Below, piece by piece: positions 8,500-16,798 of a DNA stretch of 64,000 bases (position 1 is its first letter; each line of letters opens with the position of its first letter). The notes beneath the pieces were generated by a model. That model did not search any database. It saw nothing but the letters and a program-made list of their open reading frames with translations, and was not told where the DNA came from. The position numbers were made by a program, and so were the translations under genes. The stretch comes from Cellulomonas chitinilytica. GTDB taxonomy: Bacteria > Actinomycetota > Actinomycetes > Actinomycetales > Cellulomonadaceae. The stretch spans positions 62,001 to 126,000 of the forward strand of contig NZ_BONK01000002.1 of assembly GCF_016862675.1 (NCBI RefSeq), read 5' to 3'.

Positions 8500-9687
8500 T
8501 CAGGACGTGGGGGTCGGCTCCGGGCTCGCGACACGACCCGTCCACGGGTCGGTGCGCAGCGTGCTGACGCGGGTCTCCACCGTAGCCCCCGTGCCGGCCA
8601 CGTCCGACTCCAGGGTGCGGGCGGCGTGCGCGAGCCAGGGCCACTCCGACGCGAAGTGGGCGACGTCGACGAGGTACGGGTGCGTACGGCCCTCCCGGGC
8701 CTCGAACTCGGCGCGCTCGCGCAGCTCGGAGGCCGGATGGTGCCGCAGGTCGGCGGTCACGTACGCGTCGACACCGGCGGCCCGGACCTCGTCGAACAGC
8801 GAGTCACCCGAGCCGCCGACCACGGCGACCCGCTGCACCGTGCCGTCGGGGTCGCCGGCGAAGCGCACGCCCTGCGCGGTCGCGGGGACCGCGGCGGCGA
8901 CGACCTCCGCGAACGCGGCCAGCGTCGTCGGCCGGGCCAGCCGGCCGACCCGGCCGATCCCGGTGCCGCCGGGCCAGGCGGCGAGCTCCAGGACGTCGAA
9001 CGCGGGCTCCTCGTACGGGTGGGCGGCACGCATCGCGGCGACGACGGCGGCCCGCGAGCGACGAGGGGCGACCATCTCGACCCGCGCCTCGACGACCCGC
9101 GTCACCTCACCCGTCCGGCCGACCGCCGGGGCCGCCAGCGGACCGGGCGTGAACGTGCCCTCACCGGTCGACGTCCAGGCGCACCGCGCGTACTGGCCGA
9201 CCTGTCCGGCTCCGGCCGCCGCGAGGGCGTCGACCAGCCGTTCGGCGTCGGCCACCGGCACGAACACCACGTGCTTGTCGAGCGCCTCGGCGGGTGCCGC
9301 CTGCAGCGGCGCGGTGTCGAGCAGCCCGAGGGCCTCCGCCAGCGCGTCGGCGACGCCGCCGGCCGCCGCGTCGGCGTTGGTGTGGGCGGTGAGCAGCGCG
9401 ACACCGGAGCGCACGAGCCGGTGCAGCAGCGCACCCTTGAACGTCGTCGCCGCCACCGAGTGCACCGGCCGCAGCAGCAGGGGGTGGTGCGTCACGAGCA
9501 GGTCCGCGCCCCACTCGACGGCCTCGTCGACGACCGCAGCGACCGGGTCCACCGCGAACAGCACGCGCCGGACCGGCTGGTCCGGGTCGCCCGCGACGAG
9601 CCCCACGGCGTCCCACTGCTCCGCTGTGCGGGGCGGGTACCGCCCGTCGAGCAGTCGCACGACGTCGGCCAACCGAGGAGCGCTCAC
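8500..9687 (-). CDS. Nif3-like dinuclear metal centre protein
   Basis: A 395-residue member of the NIF3/GTP cyclohydrolase I type 2 family, which forms hexameric toroids binding two metal ions. Metal-binding residues are visible in LLVTHHPLL (H67, H68) and TAHTNAD (H102, D106), with a later His in DVAHFASEW. A PII-like insert, as in many bacterial members, accounts for the middle section. GTG 9687 gives the expected N-terminus MSAPRLADVV; GTG 9696 is an alternative three codons upstream. It belongs to the minus-strand operon with the zinc-ribbon and RNase H genes. Confidence 0.88.
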   Translation of the reverse strand: MSAPRLADVVRLLDGRYPPRTAEQWDAVGLVAGDPDQPVRRVLFAVDPVAAVVDEAVEWGADLLVTHHPLLLRPVHSVAATTFKGALLHRLVRSGVALLTAHTNADAAAGGVADALAEALGLLDTAPLQAAPAEALDKHVVFVPVADAERLVDALAAAGAGQVGQYARCAWTSTGEGTFTPGPLAAPAVGRTGEVTRVVEARVEMVAPRRSRAAVVAAMRAAHPYEEPAFDVLELAAWPGGTGIGRVGRLARPTTLAAFAEVVAAAVPATAQGVRFAGDPDGTVQRVAVVGGSGDSLFDEVRAAGVDAYVTADLRHHPASELRERAEFEAREGRTHPYLVDVAHFASEWPWLAHAARTLESDVAGTGATVETRVSTLRTDPWTGRVASPEPTPTS

Positions 9688-9718
9688 GGCACGCACGCTA
9701 CCGGCCGGCCGCTCGCCG

Positions 9719-10597
9719 TCAGGCCAGCACGCCGACCGCGTCGCCCACCGCGACCCGGCCGGGCCGGACCGGCACCATCTGGACCCCGAACCACACCTCG
9801 CCGTCCGCCCGGCGGTGCCGCGCGAGCGTCCGCAACGGCTCCCGGCCCTTGACCAACGTGTCCGGGTCGATGGTCGTCATGACGCACCGCCCGCACCGGT
9901 CGGCGAACCGGAGCTCCACGTCCCCGACGACGATGCCGGACCAGCCGTCCTCCTCGAACGCCTCCAGGTCGCCGTCGACCACCAGGTTCGGCCGGAACCG
10001 CCGCATGTCGAGCGGCTGGTAGGGCCCGGGTGCGGGCTCACCCGCGGCCAGCGCGCTCGCCAGCACCTCGTCGTGGACCTGCGCGGCCAGGGCGTCGAGC
10101 GCCCGCAGCGACGCGGTCGTCGTCACGTGCACCGGTCCGGTGTCCGTCAGTGCGAGCGGGTCGGCGCGGGTGCCGCCGTGCTTCTCGCTCATGCCGCGGC
10201 GGGCGGGGTCGTCGAGCCACACGAGCCGCACGTCCTGCGCGAGGAGCTCCGAGCACCAGGCCGCCGCCGCGTCGCCGGCGTCCGTCGCGCGGTCGAGCCG
10301 GGACAGCGTGGTCACCCGGTCGGGCGGGCCGTCGGGCACCGCGACCCGCACCGGCTCGTGCCCCGGTGCGGACAGCACGAGCGCACCGTCGTCCTGGGGC
10401 GTCGCACGCGCCGACAGCATGACGGGGTGCCGCCGGGCCGTGAGGGTGCCGCCGTGGGCGTCGACGACCATCCAGCGGCGGTCGCCGCGCACGCCGGAGC
10501 GGTCGAGCTCCACCGCGGACGACGGGATCCCCGCGAACGACTTCACGGGGTGGACGGCGAGCGCACCGACGTGCGGGGCGACAGGACCGGTGGGCAC
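9719..10597 (-). CDS. MOSC domain protein with N-terminal beta barrel
   Basis: A 292-residue protein. Residues about 10-120 match the MOSC_N beta barrel (LAVHPVKSFAGI near the start). The MOSC domain follows, with PLDMRRFRPNLVV and a conserved cysteine in DRCGRCVMTTIDPDT. Relatives include YcbX and the mitochondrial amidoxime-reducing component, which bind molybdenum cofactor and reduce N-hydroxylated compounds. GTG 10597 is chosen because the longer open frame to 10909 overlaps the divergent lipoprotein gene and has no family resemblance. Confidence 0.85.
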   Translation of the reverse strand: MPTGPVAPHVGALAVHPVKSFAGIPSSAVELDRSGVRGDRRWMVVDAHGGTLTARRHPVMLSARATPQDDGALVLSAPGHEPVRVAVPDGPPDRVTTLSRLDRATDAGDAAAAWCSELLAQDVRLVWLDDPARRGMSEKHGGTRADPLALTDTGPVHVTTTASLRALDALAAQVHDEVLASALAAGEPAPGPYQPLDMRRFRPNLVVDGDLEAFEEDGWSGIVVGDVELRFADRCGRCVMTTIDPDTLVKGREPLRTLARHRRADGEVWFGVQMVPVRPGRVAVGDAVGVLA

Positions 10598-10682
10598 CCG
10601 CAGACGGTACCTGGATGGGGCGTGGTGCAGTCGAGACGTCGAACAGCCACGCGCCGGGCGGTCGACAAGGCACGATGTCGCC

Positions 10683-11204
10683 GTGACTCGACCCGCCGCC
10701 GCCCTCGCCGCCGCCTGCGCGCTCGCCGGCGCGCTCGTCACCGGGGCATGCACCGCCGACGCGACCCCGACGCCACCCTCCCCGTCGCAGGCATCGCCGA
10801 CCGCCGCCCCGGCCGCGACGACGAGCGCGGTCACGGCGCCCGGCACACCCTCGCCGTCCCCGTCGGAGACGGCCGCGTGGCCGACGGCCATCCTGGAGTC
10901 GGACGCCATGGCGTCCCTGCACAGCTACACGGTCGTCTGGCTCGCGGTCGCCGACAGCGCCACGGGCGCCACCCTCGAACCCGCCGTCGCGAGAGCGGCC
11001 GAGGCCGGGTACGACGCCTCCAAGACGCCGGTGGTCTGCGTCGACCCCGCCCCCGTCGAGCTCGTGGGCGACGGCACGGACGACGTGTGGGGCGTGCCGC
11101 TCTACTTCGCGACGCGGGCGGACGCCGACACGTTCGTCACGCTGTGGGCGACCCCCGTCGTCACCGTCGTCGACGACGTCCGCATGGCGTGCGACTGGGA
11201 CTGA
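10683..11204 (+). CDS. Putative lipoprotein, unknown function
   Basis: A 173-residue exported protein starting at GTG. The N-terminus is a hydrophobic signal ending in LVTGAC, an acceptable though not ideal lipobox (Cys23). A Pro/Ser/Thr/Ala linker follows (about 28-65), then a globular domain of about 105 residues with no known motif. The layout matches the lipoprotein immediately downstream, but the domains do not look alike. Surface anchoring is inferred from the lipobox alone. Confidence 0.65.
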   Translation: MTRPAAALAAACALAGALVTGACTADATPTPPSPSQASPTAAPAATTSAVTAPGTPSPSPSETAAWPTAILESDAMASLHSYTVVWLAVADSATGATLEPAVARAAEAGYDASKTPVVCVDPAPVELVGDGTDDVWGVPLYFATRADADTFVTLWATPVVTVVDDVRMACDWD

Positions 11205-11287
11205 CGACACCCGGAGCGCCCCGGACGGTCGACGGGGTCCCGGCCGAAACCGGACATCTCGCACCGTCGGCGTGCCAGGCTGTCGCG

Positions 11288-11827
11288 ATGACGACACGAG
11301 TGTCCGCAGCGGCCGTCTCCGCCCTGTGCGGTCTCCTGCTCGCCGGCTGCACCGCGACGGCCGGACCGCAGTCCGCCGACACAGCGCCCGCATCGACCAC
11401 CTCGGCGGCGAGCACCTCGCCGACGAGCACGCCGACGCCGACGTCGCAGGACGTCGCCGCCGTCGACCTCACGGTGTTCCGCTCGGACAGCACGACCTGC
11501 CAGTTCGACGCGCCGGACTCGGCGTTACCAGGGATCGGCTGCCAGATGAACGCGGCGTACACGTACGAGATCCCCGAGGCCTGGCTCGACTACGGCGTCG
11601 ACTGCGCCGACATCTCGCTCGGGTACGACGCGGCCGAAGGAGAGCTCGGGTGCGCGAGCGACGTGTCGTACGAGGACGCCTACGCGACGGATCCCCTGCC
11701 GGCCGGCTCGGTCGTCCGGCACGGCGGGATGACCTGCACGATCCTCGAGGTCGGCATCACCTGCACCAACGCCGTCGGGGGCGTCATGACGATCACGCCC
11801 GACCACTACCTCGCGCACGCGGGGTGA
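11288..11827 (+). CDS. Putative lipoprotein, unknown function
   Basis: A 179-residue exported protein. The signal sequence ends in a good lipobox, LLAGC (Cys21), followed by an Ala/Ser/Thr/Pro linker to about residue 55. The remaining domain is cysteine-rich, with about six cysteines that could form disulphides outside the cell. It ends 6 bp before the 3' end of the oppositely oriented tRNA-Val. No family is recognised. Confidence 0.7.
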   Translation: MTTRVSAAAVSALCGLLLAGCTATAGPQSADTAPASTTSAASTSPTSTPTPTSQDVAAVDLTVFRSDSTTCQFDAPDSALPGIGCQMNAAYTYEIPEAWLDYGVDCADISLGYDAAEGELGCASDVSYEDAYATDPLPAGSVVRHGGMTCTILEVGITCTNAVGGVMTITPDHYLAHAG

Positions 11828-11833
11828 CGTCGG

Positions 11834-11907
11834 TGGGCCCGGCCGGTTTCGAACCGGCGACCTCCGCGGTGTAAGCGCGGCGCTCTGACCAGCTGAGCTA
11901 CAGGCCC
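11834..11907 (-). tRNA. tRNA-Val (anticodon TAC)
   Basis: A cloverleaf on the minus strand. The acceptor is GGGCCTG paired with CGGGCCC, the D-arm starts with TAGCTCAG, the anticodon stem CCGCG/CGCGG holds loop CTTACAC with anticodon TAC, and the T-arm is GCCGG-TTCGAAA-CCGGC. The discriminator is A and the CCA tail is not encoded (CCG follows). It reads the valine GTA codon. Confidence 0.95.
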
Positions 11908-11972
11908 CGACGAGCGCGCGGCTCGACGGGCGCACAGCCTACCGGTGCGCCACGGCATCGGCCGCCGCCGGA

Positions 11973-12434
11973 TCAGGCCGCGAGGGCCCCGATCGCGGCG
12001 CGGTAGGACGCGATGTCCCGGGCCTGACCTGCAGGGTTCACGACGGTCCAACGCACGACGCCGTCGGCGTCGATCAGGAAGCTGCCCCGGTCCGCCCGGC
12101 CCCGCTCCTCGTCGAACACGCCGAACGCCCGCGCGACCTCGCCGTGCGGCCAGAAGTCGGACAGCAGGTCGAACCCGTAGCCCTCGGCCTCGGCCCACGC
12201 GCGCAGCGAGAACATCGGGTCGCAGGACACGACGAGGAGGTGCACCCCCGCCTCCTGGAACGCCGCGATGTTGTCCCGCAGGTCGCACAGCTCGCCCGTG
12301 CACGTGCCGGAGAAGGCGAACGGCACGAAGACGACGGCGACAGGGCCGCCGCGCAGGCCGCTCAGCGTGACGGGCGTGCCGTGCGTGTCCGGGAGCGAGA
12401 AGTCCGGCGCGGCGTCGCCGGCGGCCAGGCTCAC
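11973..12434 (-). CDS. ahpE: AhpE-type peroxiredoxin
   Basis: A 153-residue peroxiredoxin that reduces peroxides in the cytoplasm. The peroxidatic cysteine is C45 in PFAFSGTCTGELC; a second cysteine, C50, lies five residues on and could resolve the sulphenic acid, whereas M. tuberculosis AhpE is a one-Cys enzyme. The GTG start at 12434 overlaps the stop of the DUF3052 gene by 4 bp (GTGA), which implies translational coupling. The neighbourhood resembles mycobacterial Rv2238c. Confidence 0.87.
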   Translation of the reverse strand: MSLAAGDAAPDFSLPDTHGTPVTLSGLRGGPVAVVFVPFAFSGTCTGELCDLRDNIAAFQEAGVHLLVVSCDPMFSLRAWAEAEGYGFDLLSDFWPHGEVARAFGVFDEERGRADRGSFLIDADGVVRWTVVNPAGQARDIASYRAAIGALAA

Positions 12435-12853
12435 TTGCCTCGTCCGCGCGTGCCGAGCCGGGTCGCCGACCAGTCGGCCGCGATCGAGAACGTGCTCATC
12501 GCGTGCAGCCCCGACGTCGTCGCGGCCTCCTCGATGTCGCTGTGCGACACGTGCCCGGCGCGGCCCGCCTTCGGGGTGAGCACCCAGATGGGGCCGTTGT
12601 CGTCGAGGACGGTCATCGCGTCGACGAGGAAGTCGGTGAGGTCGCCGTCGTCGTCGCGGAACCAGATCACGGCACCGTCGGTGACGTCGTCGTAGTCCTC
12701 GTCGACGAGATCGGTGCCGGTGGCCGCCTCGATCCCGGAGCGCAGGTCCCCGTCGACGTCGTCGTCGTAGCCGAACTCCTGGATCACCTGTCCTGCGGTG
12801 AATCCCAGACGACCTGCCGCCTGCGTGGCGGCGTCGTCCGTGCTGGATGACAC
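12431..12853 (-). CDS. DUF3052 family protein
   Basis: A 140-residue acidic protein of a small actinobacterial family. Recognisable segments are AAGRLGFTAGQVIQEFGYDDDVD near the start and DAMTVLDDNGPIWVLTPKAG later. The function is unknown; in several actinobacteria it sits beside aceE and a peroxiredoxin gene, as here. GTG 12853 follows a strong GGAGGAAGG ribosome binding site; the open frame to 12925 adds sequence unlike the family. It is translated ahead of, and overlaps, the peroxiredoxin gene. Confidence 0.83.
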   Translation of the reverse strand: MSSSTDDAATQAAGRLGFTAGQVIQEFGYDDDVDGDLRSGIEAATGTDLVDEDYDDVTDGAVIWFRDDDGDLTDFLVDAMTVLDDNGPIWVLTPKAGRAGHVSHSDIEEAATTSGLHAMSTFSIAADWSATRLGTRGRGK

Positions 12854-13093
12854 GTCCCGACCGATCCCTTCCTCCGGGTCGACCCTCGACGGGCGACCTG
12901 CTGATGTCCGCACACCGTAGCCCACCGCACACCGACGGGCCCTGGCAAGACACCTCGACGGCGTGCCCCCGGCCGGCAGCCTCCCGCGGCACCCGCTCGG
13001 GCCCGGATGTCACGGACGTCACGTGTGTTGTCCGGTACCGAGTGTGACTTTCGGGCCGGAACAGTCCGAGAATGGGGCGACTACCCGCACCTG

Positions 13094-13116
13094 CCGGCGC
13101 AGCACTCCTGCGCCGG
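13094..13116 (+). other. Hairpin in the aceE leader; rest of 12854-13189 without a gene
   Basis: The 336-bp region between the divergent DUF3052 and aceE genes holds no convincing reading frame. A perfect 9-bp inverted repeat, CCGGCGCAG/CTGCGCCGG with a CACTC loop, lies 74 bp before the aceE start. It could be a leader structure or operator. I cannot assign a clear promoter; a possible -35-like TTGTCC occurs near 13027. Confidence 0.4.
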
Positions 13117-13189
13117 TCGGGTCGGGCCCGAGAGATGCGCGCCGATGCCGACCGGCCTCGCGCACGCGGACGAGAGGCAAGGAGCTCTG

Positions 13190-15934
13190 GTGGCTTCGAT
13201 CGACGAGACGGGACCGCTCATCGGCGGCCTGCTGAGCCAGGTACCGGACATCGACCCCGCCGAGACGGGTGAGTGGCTGGAGTCGCTCGACGGGCTGATC
13301 GACGACAAGGGCGGCCCGCGAGCGCGGTACGTGATGCTGAGCCTGCTGCGGCACGCCCGGCAGCGGAACGTCGCCATCCCGGTGTCGCTCAACACGCCGT
13401 ACGTGAACACCATCGCGGTGCACGACGAGCCGTACTTCCCCGGCGACGAGGTCATGGAGCGCCGCTACCGCTCCTGGATCCGCTGGAACGCCGCCGTGAT
13501 GGTGACGCGCGCGCAGCGGCCGGGCGTCGCGGTCGGCGGGCACATCTCGTCGTACGCGTCGGTCGCGACGCTGACCGAGGTGGGCCTCAACCACTTCTTC
13601 CGCGGCAAGGACCACCCCGGCGGCGGCGACCAGGTGTACTTCCAGGGCCACGCCTCCCCGGGCGTCTACGCCCGCGGGCTCCTCGAGGGCCGCCTGTCGG
13701 AGCACCAGCTCGACGGGTTCCGCCAGGAGCTGTCGCACGCGGGTGGCGGCCTGCCCTCGTACCCGCACCCGCGCCTCGCGCCGGACCTGTGGGAGTTCCC
13801 GACGGTGTCGATGGGCCTCGGCCCGGCGTCCGCGATCTACCAGGCGTGGACCAACAAGTACCTGCACAACCGCGGGATCAAGGACACGAGCCAGCAGGAC
13901 GTGTGGGCGTTCCTCGGCGACGGCGAGATGGACGAGCCCGAGTCGCGCGGCATGCTGCAGCACGCCGCCCAGCAGGGCCTGGACAACCTCACGTTCGTCG
14001 TGAACTGCAACCTGCAGCGTCTCGACGGGCCGGTCCGCGGCAACGGCAAGATCATCCAGGAGCTCGAGGCGCAGTTCCGCGGCGCCGGCTGGAACGTCAT
14101 CAAGGTCATCTGGGGCCGCGAGTGGGACGTCCTGCTCAACGCCGACAAGGACCGCGCGCTCGTCAACCTCATGAACACGACGCCCGACGGCGACTTCCAG
14201 ACGTACCGGGCCGAGAACGGCGCGTTCATCCGGGAGCACTTCTTCGGCCGTGACCCGCGCACCAAGCAGCTCGTGCAGAACATGAGCGACGACGAGATCT
14301 GGGCGCTCAAGCGCGGTGGGCACGACTACCGGAAGATCTACGCGGCCTACAAGTCGGCGCGTGAGCACACGGGTCAGCCGACCGTCATCCTGGCGCACAC
14401 CATCAAGGGCTACGGCCTGGGGTCCGGCTTCGCCGGGCGCAACGCCACGCACCAGATGAAGAAGCTCAAGGCCGACGACCTCAAGACGCTGCGCGACTCG
14501 CTGCGGATCCCGATCACGGACGAGCAGATCGACGAGAACCCGTACCTGCCGCCGTACTACAACCCGGGTCCGGACGACGAGGCGATCCAGTACATGCTGG
14601 AGCGTCGCCGCCAGCTCGGCGGGTTCGTGCCCGAGCGTCGCTCGACGCACAAGGCGCTGGCGCTGCCCGAGGAGAAGATCTACGAGGGGCTGGCGAAGGG
14701 GTCGGGGCACCAGGAGGTCGCCACGACGATGGCCCTGGTCCGGCTGTTCAAGGACCTGGTCAAGGACAAGGAGTTCGGCAAGCGCCTCGTCCCGATCATC
14801 CCGGACGAGGCCCGCACCTTCGGCCTCGACTCGATCTTCCCGAGCGCCAAGATCTTCAACACGAACGGCCAGAACTACATGGCCGTCGACCGCGAGCTCA
14901 TGCTCTCCTACAAGGAGTCCGAGTCCGGTCAGATCATGCACACGGGCATCAACGAGGCCGGGTCGGCCTCGGCCTTCCAGGCCGTCGGGACGTCGTACGC
15001 GACGCACGGCGAGCCGCTCGTGCCGTTCTACTTCTACTACTCGATGTTCGGGTTCCAGCGGACGGGCGACCAGTTCTGGGCGGCCGGCGACCAGATGGCC
15101 CGCGGCTTCCTCATCGGCGCCACCGCCGGGCGGACCACGCTGACGGGCGAGGGCCTGCAGCACGCCGACGGCCACTCGCCGCTCCTCGCGGGCACCATGT
15201 CGCACGTCGTGCACTACGACCCCGCGTACGGGTACGAGATCCGGCACATCGTGCGCGACGGCATCGAGCGCATGTACGGCGAGGGCGACGGCCGCGACAA
15301 GGACGTCATCTACTACATCACCGTCTACAACGAGCCGATGCGGCAGCCCGCGGAGCCCGAGGACGTGGACGTGGACGGCATCCTCAAGGGCATCTACCTG
15401 CTCTCGCCCGCCGAGGGCGACGGTCCCCGTGCGCAGATCCTCGCGTCGGGTGTCGCCGTGCCGTGGGCGCTCGAGGCGCAGAAGCTGCTCGCCGAGGACT
15501 GGGGCGTGCGCGCCGCGGTGTGGTCGGTGACGAGCTGGAACGAGCTGCGCCGCGACGGCCTGGCCGCCGACCAGCAGGCGTACCTGCACCCCGGCGAGGA
15601 GCCGCGCGAGGCGTACCTCACGCAGAAGCTGGCCGGCGCGGAGGGGCCGTTCGTCGCGACGACGGACTACGACCACCTGGTCGCCGACCAGGTGCGTGCG
15701 TGGATCCCGGGCACGTACGCGACGCTCGGTGCGGACGGGTTCGGGTTCTCCGACACCCGTGCGGCCGCGCGTCGTCACTTCAAGATCGACGGTCCGTCGA
15801 CGGCGGTGCGCGTGCTGCAGCAGCTCGCGCGCACGGGCGCCGTGGCCGCCGACGCACCCGCCCAGGCGATCGAGCGGTACCGCCTGCACGACGTGACGGC
15901 CGGCACGTCCGGCAACACGGGTGGCGACTCCTGA
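13190..15934 (+). CDS. aceE: Pyruvate dehydrogenase E1 component (homodimeric)
   Basis: A 914-residue enzyme, the usual length for actinobacterial AceE. It decarboxylates pyruvate with thiamine diphosphate and passes the acetyl group to the lipoyl domain of E2, feeding acetyl-CoA to the TCA cycle and fatty-acid synthesis. The TPP-magnesium motif is visible as GDGEMDE (243-249) ending in NCN (272-274). The GTG at 13190 is preceded by GCAAGGAG; the frame open to 13007 is upstream leader. E2 and E3 genes are not adjacent, as is common in actinobacteria. A strong terminator follows. Confidence 0.96.
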   Translation: MASIDETGPLIGGLLSQVPDIDPAETGEWLESLDGLIDDKGGPRARYVMLSLLRHARQRNVAIPVSLNTPYVNTIAVHDEPYFPGDEVMERRYRSWIRWNAAVMVTRAQRPGVAVGGHISSYASVATLTEVGLNHFFRGKDHPGGGDQVYFQGHASPGVYARGLLEGRLSEHQLDGFRQELSHAGGGLPSYPHPRLAPDLWEFPTVSMGLGPASAIYQAWTNKYLHNRGIKDTSQQDVWAFLGDGEMDEPESRGMLQHAAQQGLDNLTFVVNCNLQRLDGPVRGNGKIIQELEAQFRGAGWNVIKVIWGREWDVLLNADKDRALVNLMNTTPDGDFQTYRAENGAFIREHFFGRDPRTKQLVQNMSDDEIWALKRGGHDYRKIYAAYKSAREHTGQPTVILAHTIKGYGLGSGFAGRNATHQMKKLKADDLKTLRDSLRIPITDEQIDENPYLPPYYNPGPDDEAIQYMLERRRQLGGFVPERRSTHKALALPEEKIYEGLAKGSGHQEVATTMALVRLFKDLVKDKEFGKRLVPIIPDEARTFGLDSIFPSAKIFNTNGQNYMAVDRELMLSYKESESGQIMHTGINEAGSASAFQAVGTSYATHGEPLVPFYFYYSMFGFQRTGDQFWAAGDQMARGFLIGATAGRTTLTGEGLQHADGHSPLLAGTMSHVVHYDPAYGYEIRHIVRDGIERMYGEGDGRDKDVIYYITVYNEPMRQPAEPEDVDVDGILKGIYLLSPAEGDGPRAQILASGVAVPWALEAQKLLAEDWGVRAAVWSVTSWNELRRDGLAADQQAYLHPGEEPREAYLTQKLAGAEGPFVATTDYDHLVADQVRAWIPGTYATLGADGFGFSDTRAAARRHFKIDGPSTAVRVLQQLARTGAVAADAPAQAIERYRLHDVTAGTSGNTGGDS

Positions 15935-15949
15935 CCCTCGCGTGACGAC

Positions 15950-15983
15950 GAAGGGCCCGCGGCAGGCACGCCGCGGGCCCTTC
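15950..15983. terminator. Bidirectional hairpin terminator after aceE
   Basis: A perfect 14-bp stem, GAAGGGCCCGCGGC and its complement, encloses a 6-nt loop. It sits 15 bp after the aceE stop and 12 bp before the stop of the convergent gene at 15996, so it can serve both strands. Confidence 0.8.
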
Positions 15984-15995
15984 CTCCGTCCGGGG

Positions 15996-16685
15996 TCAGG
16001 TGCCGGGGATCGTCTGCTCCGCCTCGGCGACGAGGTGCGCCAGCTCGGTGCGCAGACCGGCCACGGCGGCCTGGTCCGGGTACAGGTCGAGCGCCATGAT
16101 GTGCTGCTTCGCGTCGAGCGGACGCCCGGCCTCGATCGCGGCGAGCACGAGCTGACGGGCGACCTCGGGGTCGTGGTCGCGGGGGTGCCAGTGACCTACG
16201 CCGAGGCCGAGCGCGTCGACGGGGAGGCCGGCGCCGCGCAGCAGCGTGAGCGCGTCGACGAGGGCCTTGCCCGACGGGTCGCGCTCGACGGCCGTCGTGA
16301 GGCGCCGCAGCGTGCCCTCGTGGTCGTCGCGCACGGACAGCCGCGCGATCTCGATGAGCGGGTACCAGGCGCGCGGGTTGCCGGCGAGCTCCTCGCCGAG
16401 CGCCCAGACGGCCAGGTCGGCCGCGCGCTCCCGCTCGTCCGGCGTGGGCTCGGCCGCCAGTGGGTCGTCCGTCGAGCCCGAGGACTCGGCGGCGCGGCGG
16501 CGGACGATCTCGGCGAGGGCACGGAACGCCCGCTCGTTGTTGGGGTCGTCGCTGAGCATCGACCGCAGGGCGTCCTCGTGCAGGGTGTCCCCGCGCCGCG
16601 CAGCCTTCGTCGGACGGCGGGCGCCGACGCGCGACGCCGAGGACGGTCGACGTATGAGCTGGCGCAGTCGAGGCAGCAGAGCCAT
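15996..16685 (-). CDS. TPR-like helical protein, unknown function
   Basis: A 229-residue protein with no named family that I can recognise. Helical segments such as ERAFRALAEIVRRRA (52-66) and ALGEELAGNPRAWYPLIEIA look like tetratricopeptide-type pairs. The N-terminus is basic (about eight Arg/Lys in the first 32 residues), and a flexible Ser/Asp/Pro-rich stretch lies around 67-85. It is probably cytoplasmic. It diverges from the FasR-like regulator gene and converges on aceE. Confidence 0.7.
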   Translation of the reverse strand: MALLPRLRQLIRRPSSASRVGARRPTKAARRGDTLHEDALRSMLSDDPNNERAFRALAEIVRRRAAESSGSTDDPLAAEPTPDERERAADLAVWALGEELAGNPRAWYPLIEIARLSVRDDHEGTLRRLTTAVERDPSGKALVDALTLLRGAGLPVDALGLGVGHWHPRDHDPEVARQLVLAAIEAGRPLDAKQHIMALDLYPDQAAVAGLRTELAHLVAEAEQTIPGT

Positions 16686-16759
16686 GTCGAGACCTTATCC
16701 GCCAAGGGACGAAACGCACCCTGACTCCGGTCGTGAGAACGGACACTCGCGTGCGCACG

Positions 16760-16778
16760 TTTGTCGACTTCCCACAAG
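16760..16778. promoter_or_regulatory. Candidate FasR-type operator upstream of the PucR-family gene
   Basis: TTTGTCGACTTCCCACAAG, an interrupted inverted repeat (TTGT-N9-ACAA). The same TTTGT-N8-CACAAG pattern recurs before fabD at 18098. It overlaps the place where a -35 box would be relative to the TATGCT at 16787, as expected for an autoregulatory site. Confidence 0.6.
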
Positions 16779-16786
16779 CAGCCTCC

Positions 16787-16792
16787 TATGCT
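16787..16792 (+). promoter_or_regulatory. Candidate -10 box; probable leaderless start
   Basis: TATGCT ends 6 nt before the ATG at 16799, so transcription would begin at or very near the start codon. That arrangement, giving a leaderless mRNA, is common in actinobacteria. The -35 region is occupied by the candidate operator. Confidence 0.5.
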
Positions 16793-16798
16793 CACCCC

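Noticed and set aside
8024..11827. 1,267-residue plus-strand open frame
   Set aside because: It crosses several real genes on the opposite strand. Only its end, the lipoprotein from 11288, has a signal peptide and normal composition.
13019..15889. 956-residue open frame antisense to aceE
   Set aside because: It mirrors aceE almost exactly and has the Arg/Val/Asp-rich composition of a GC-rich shadow; aceE has the catalytic motifs.
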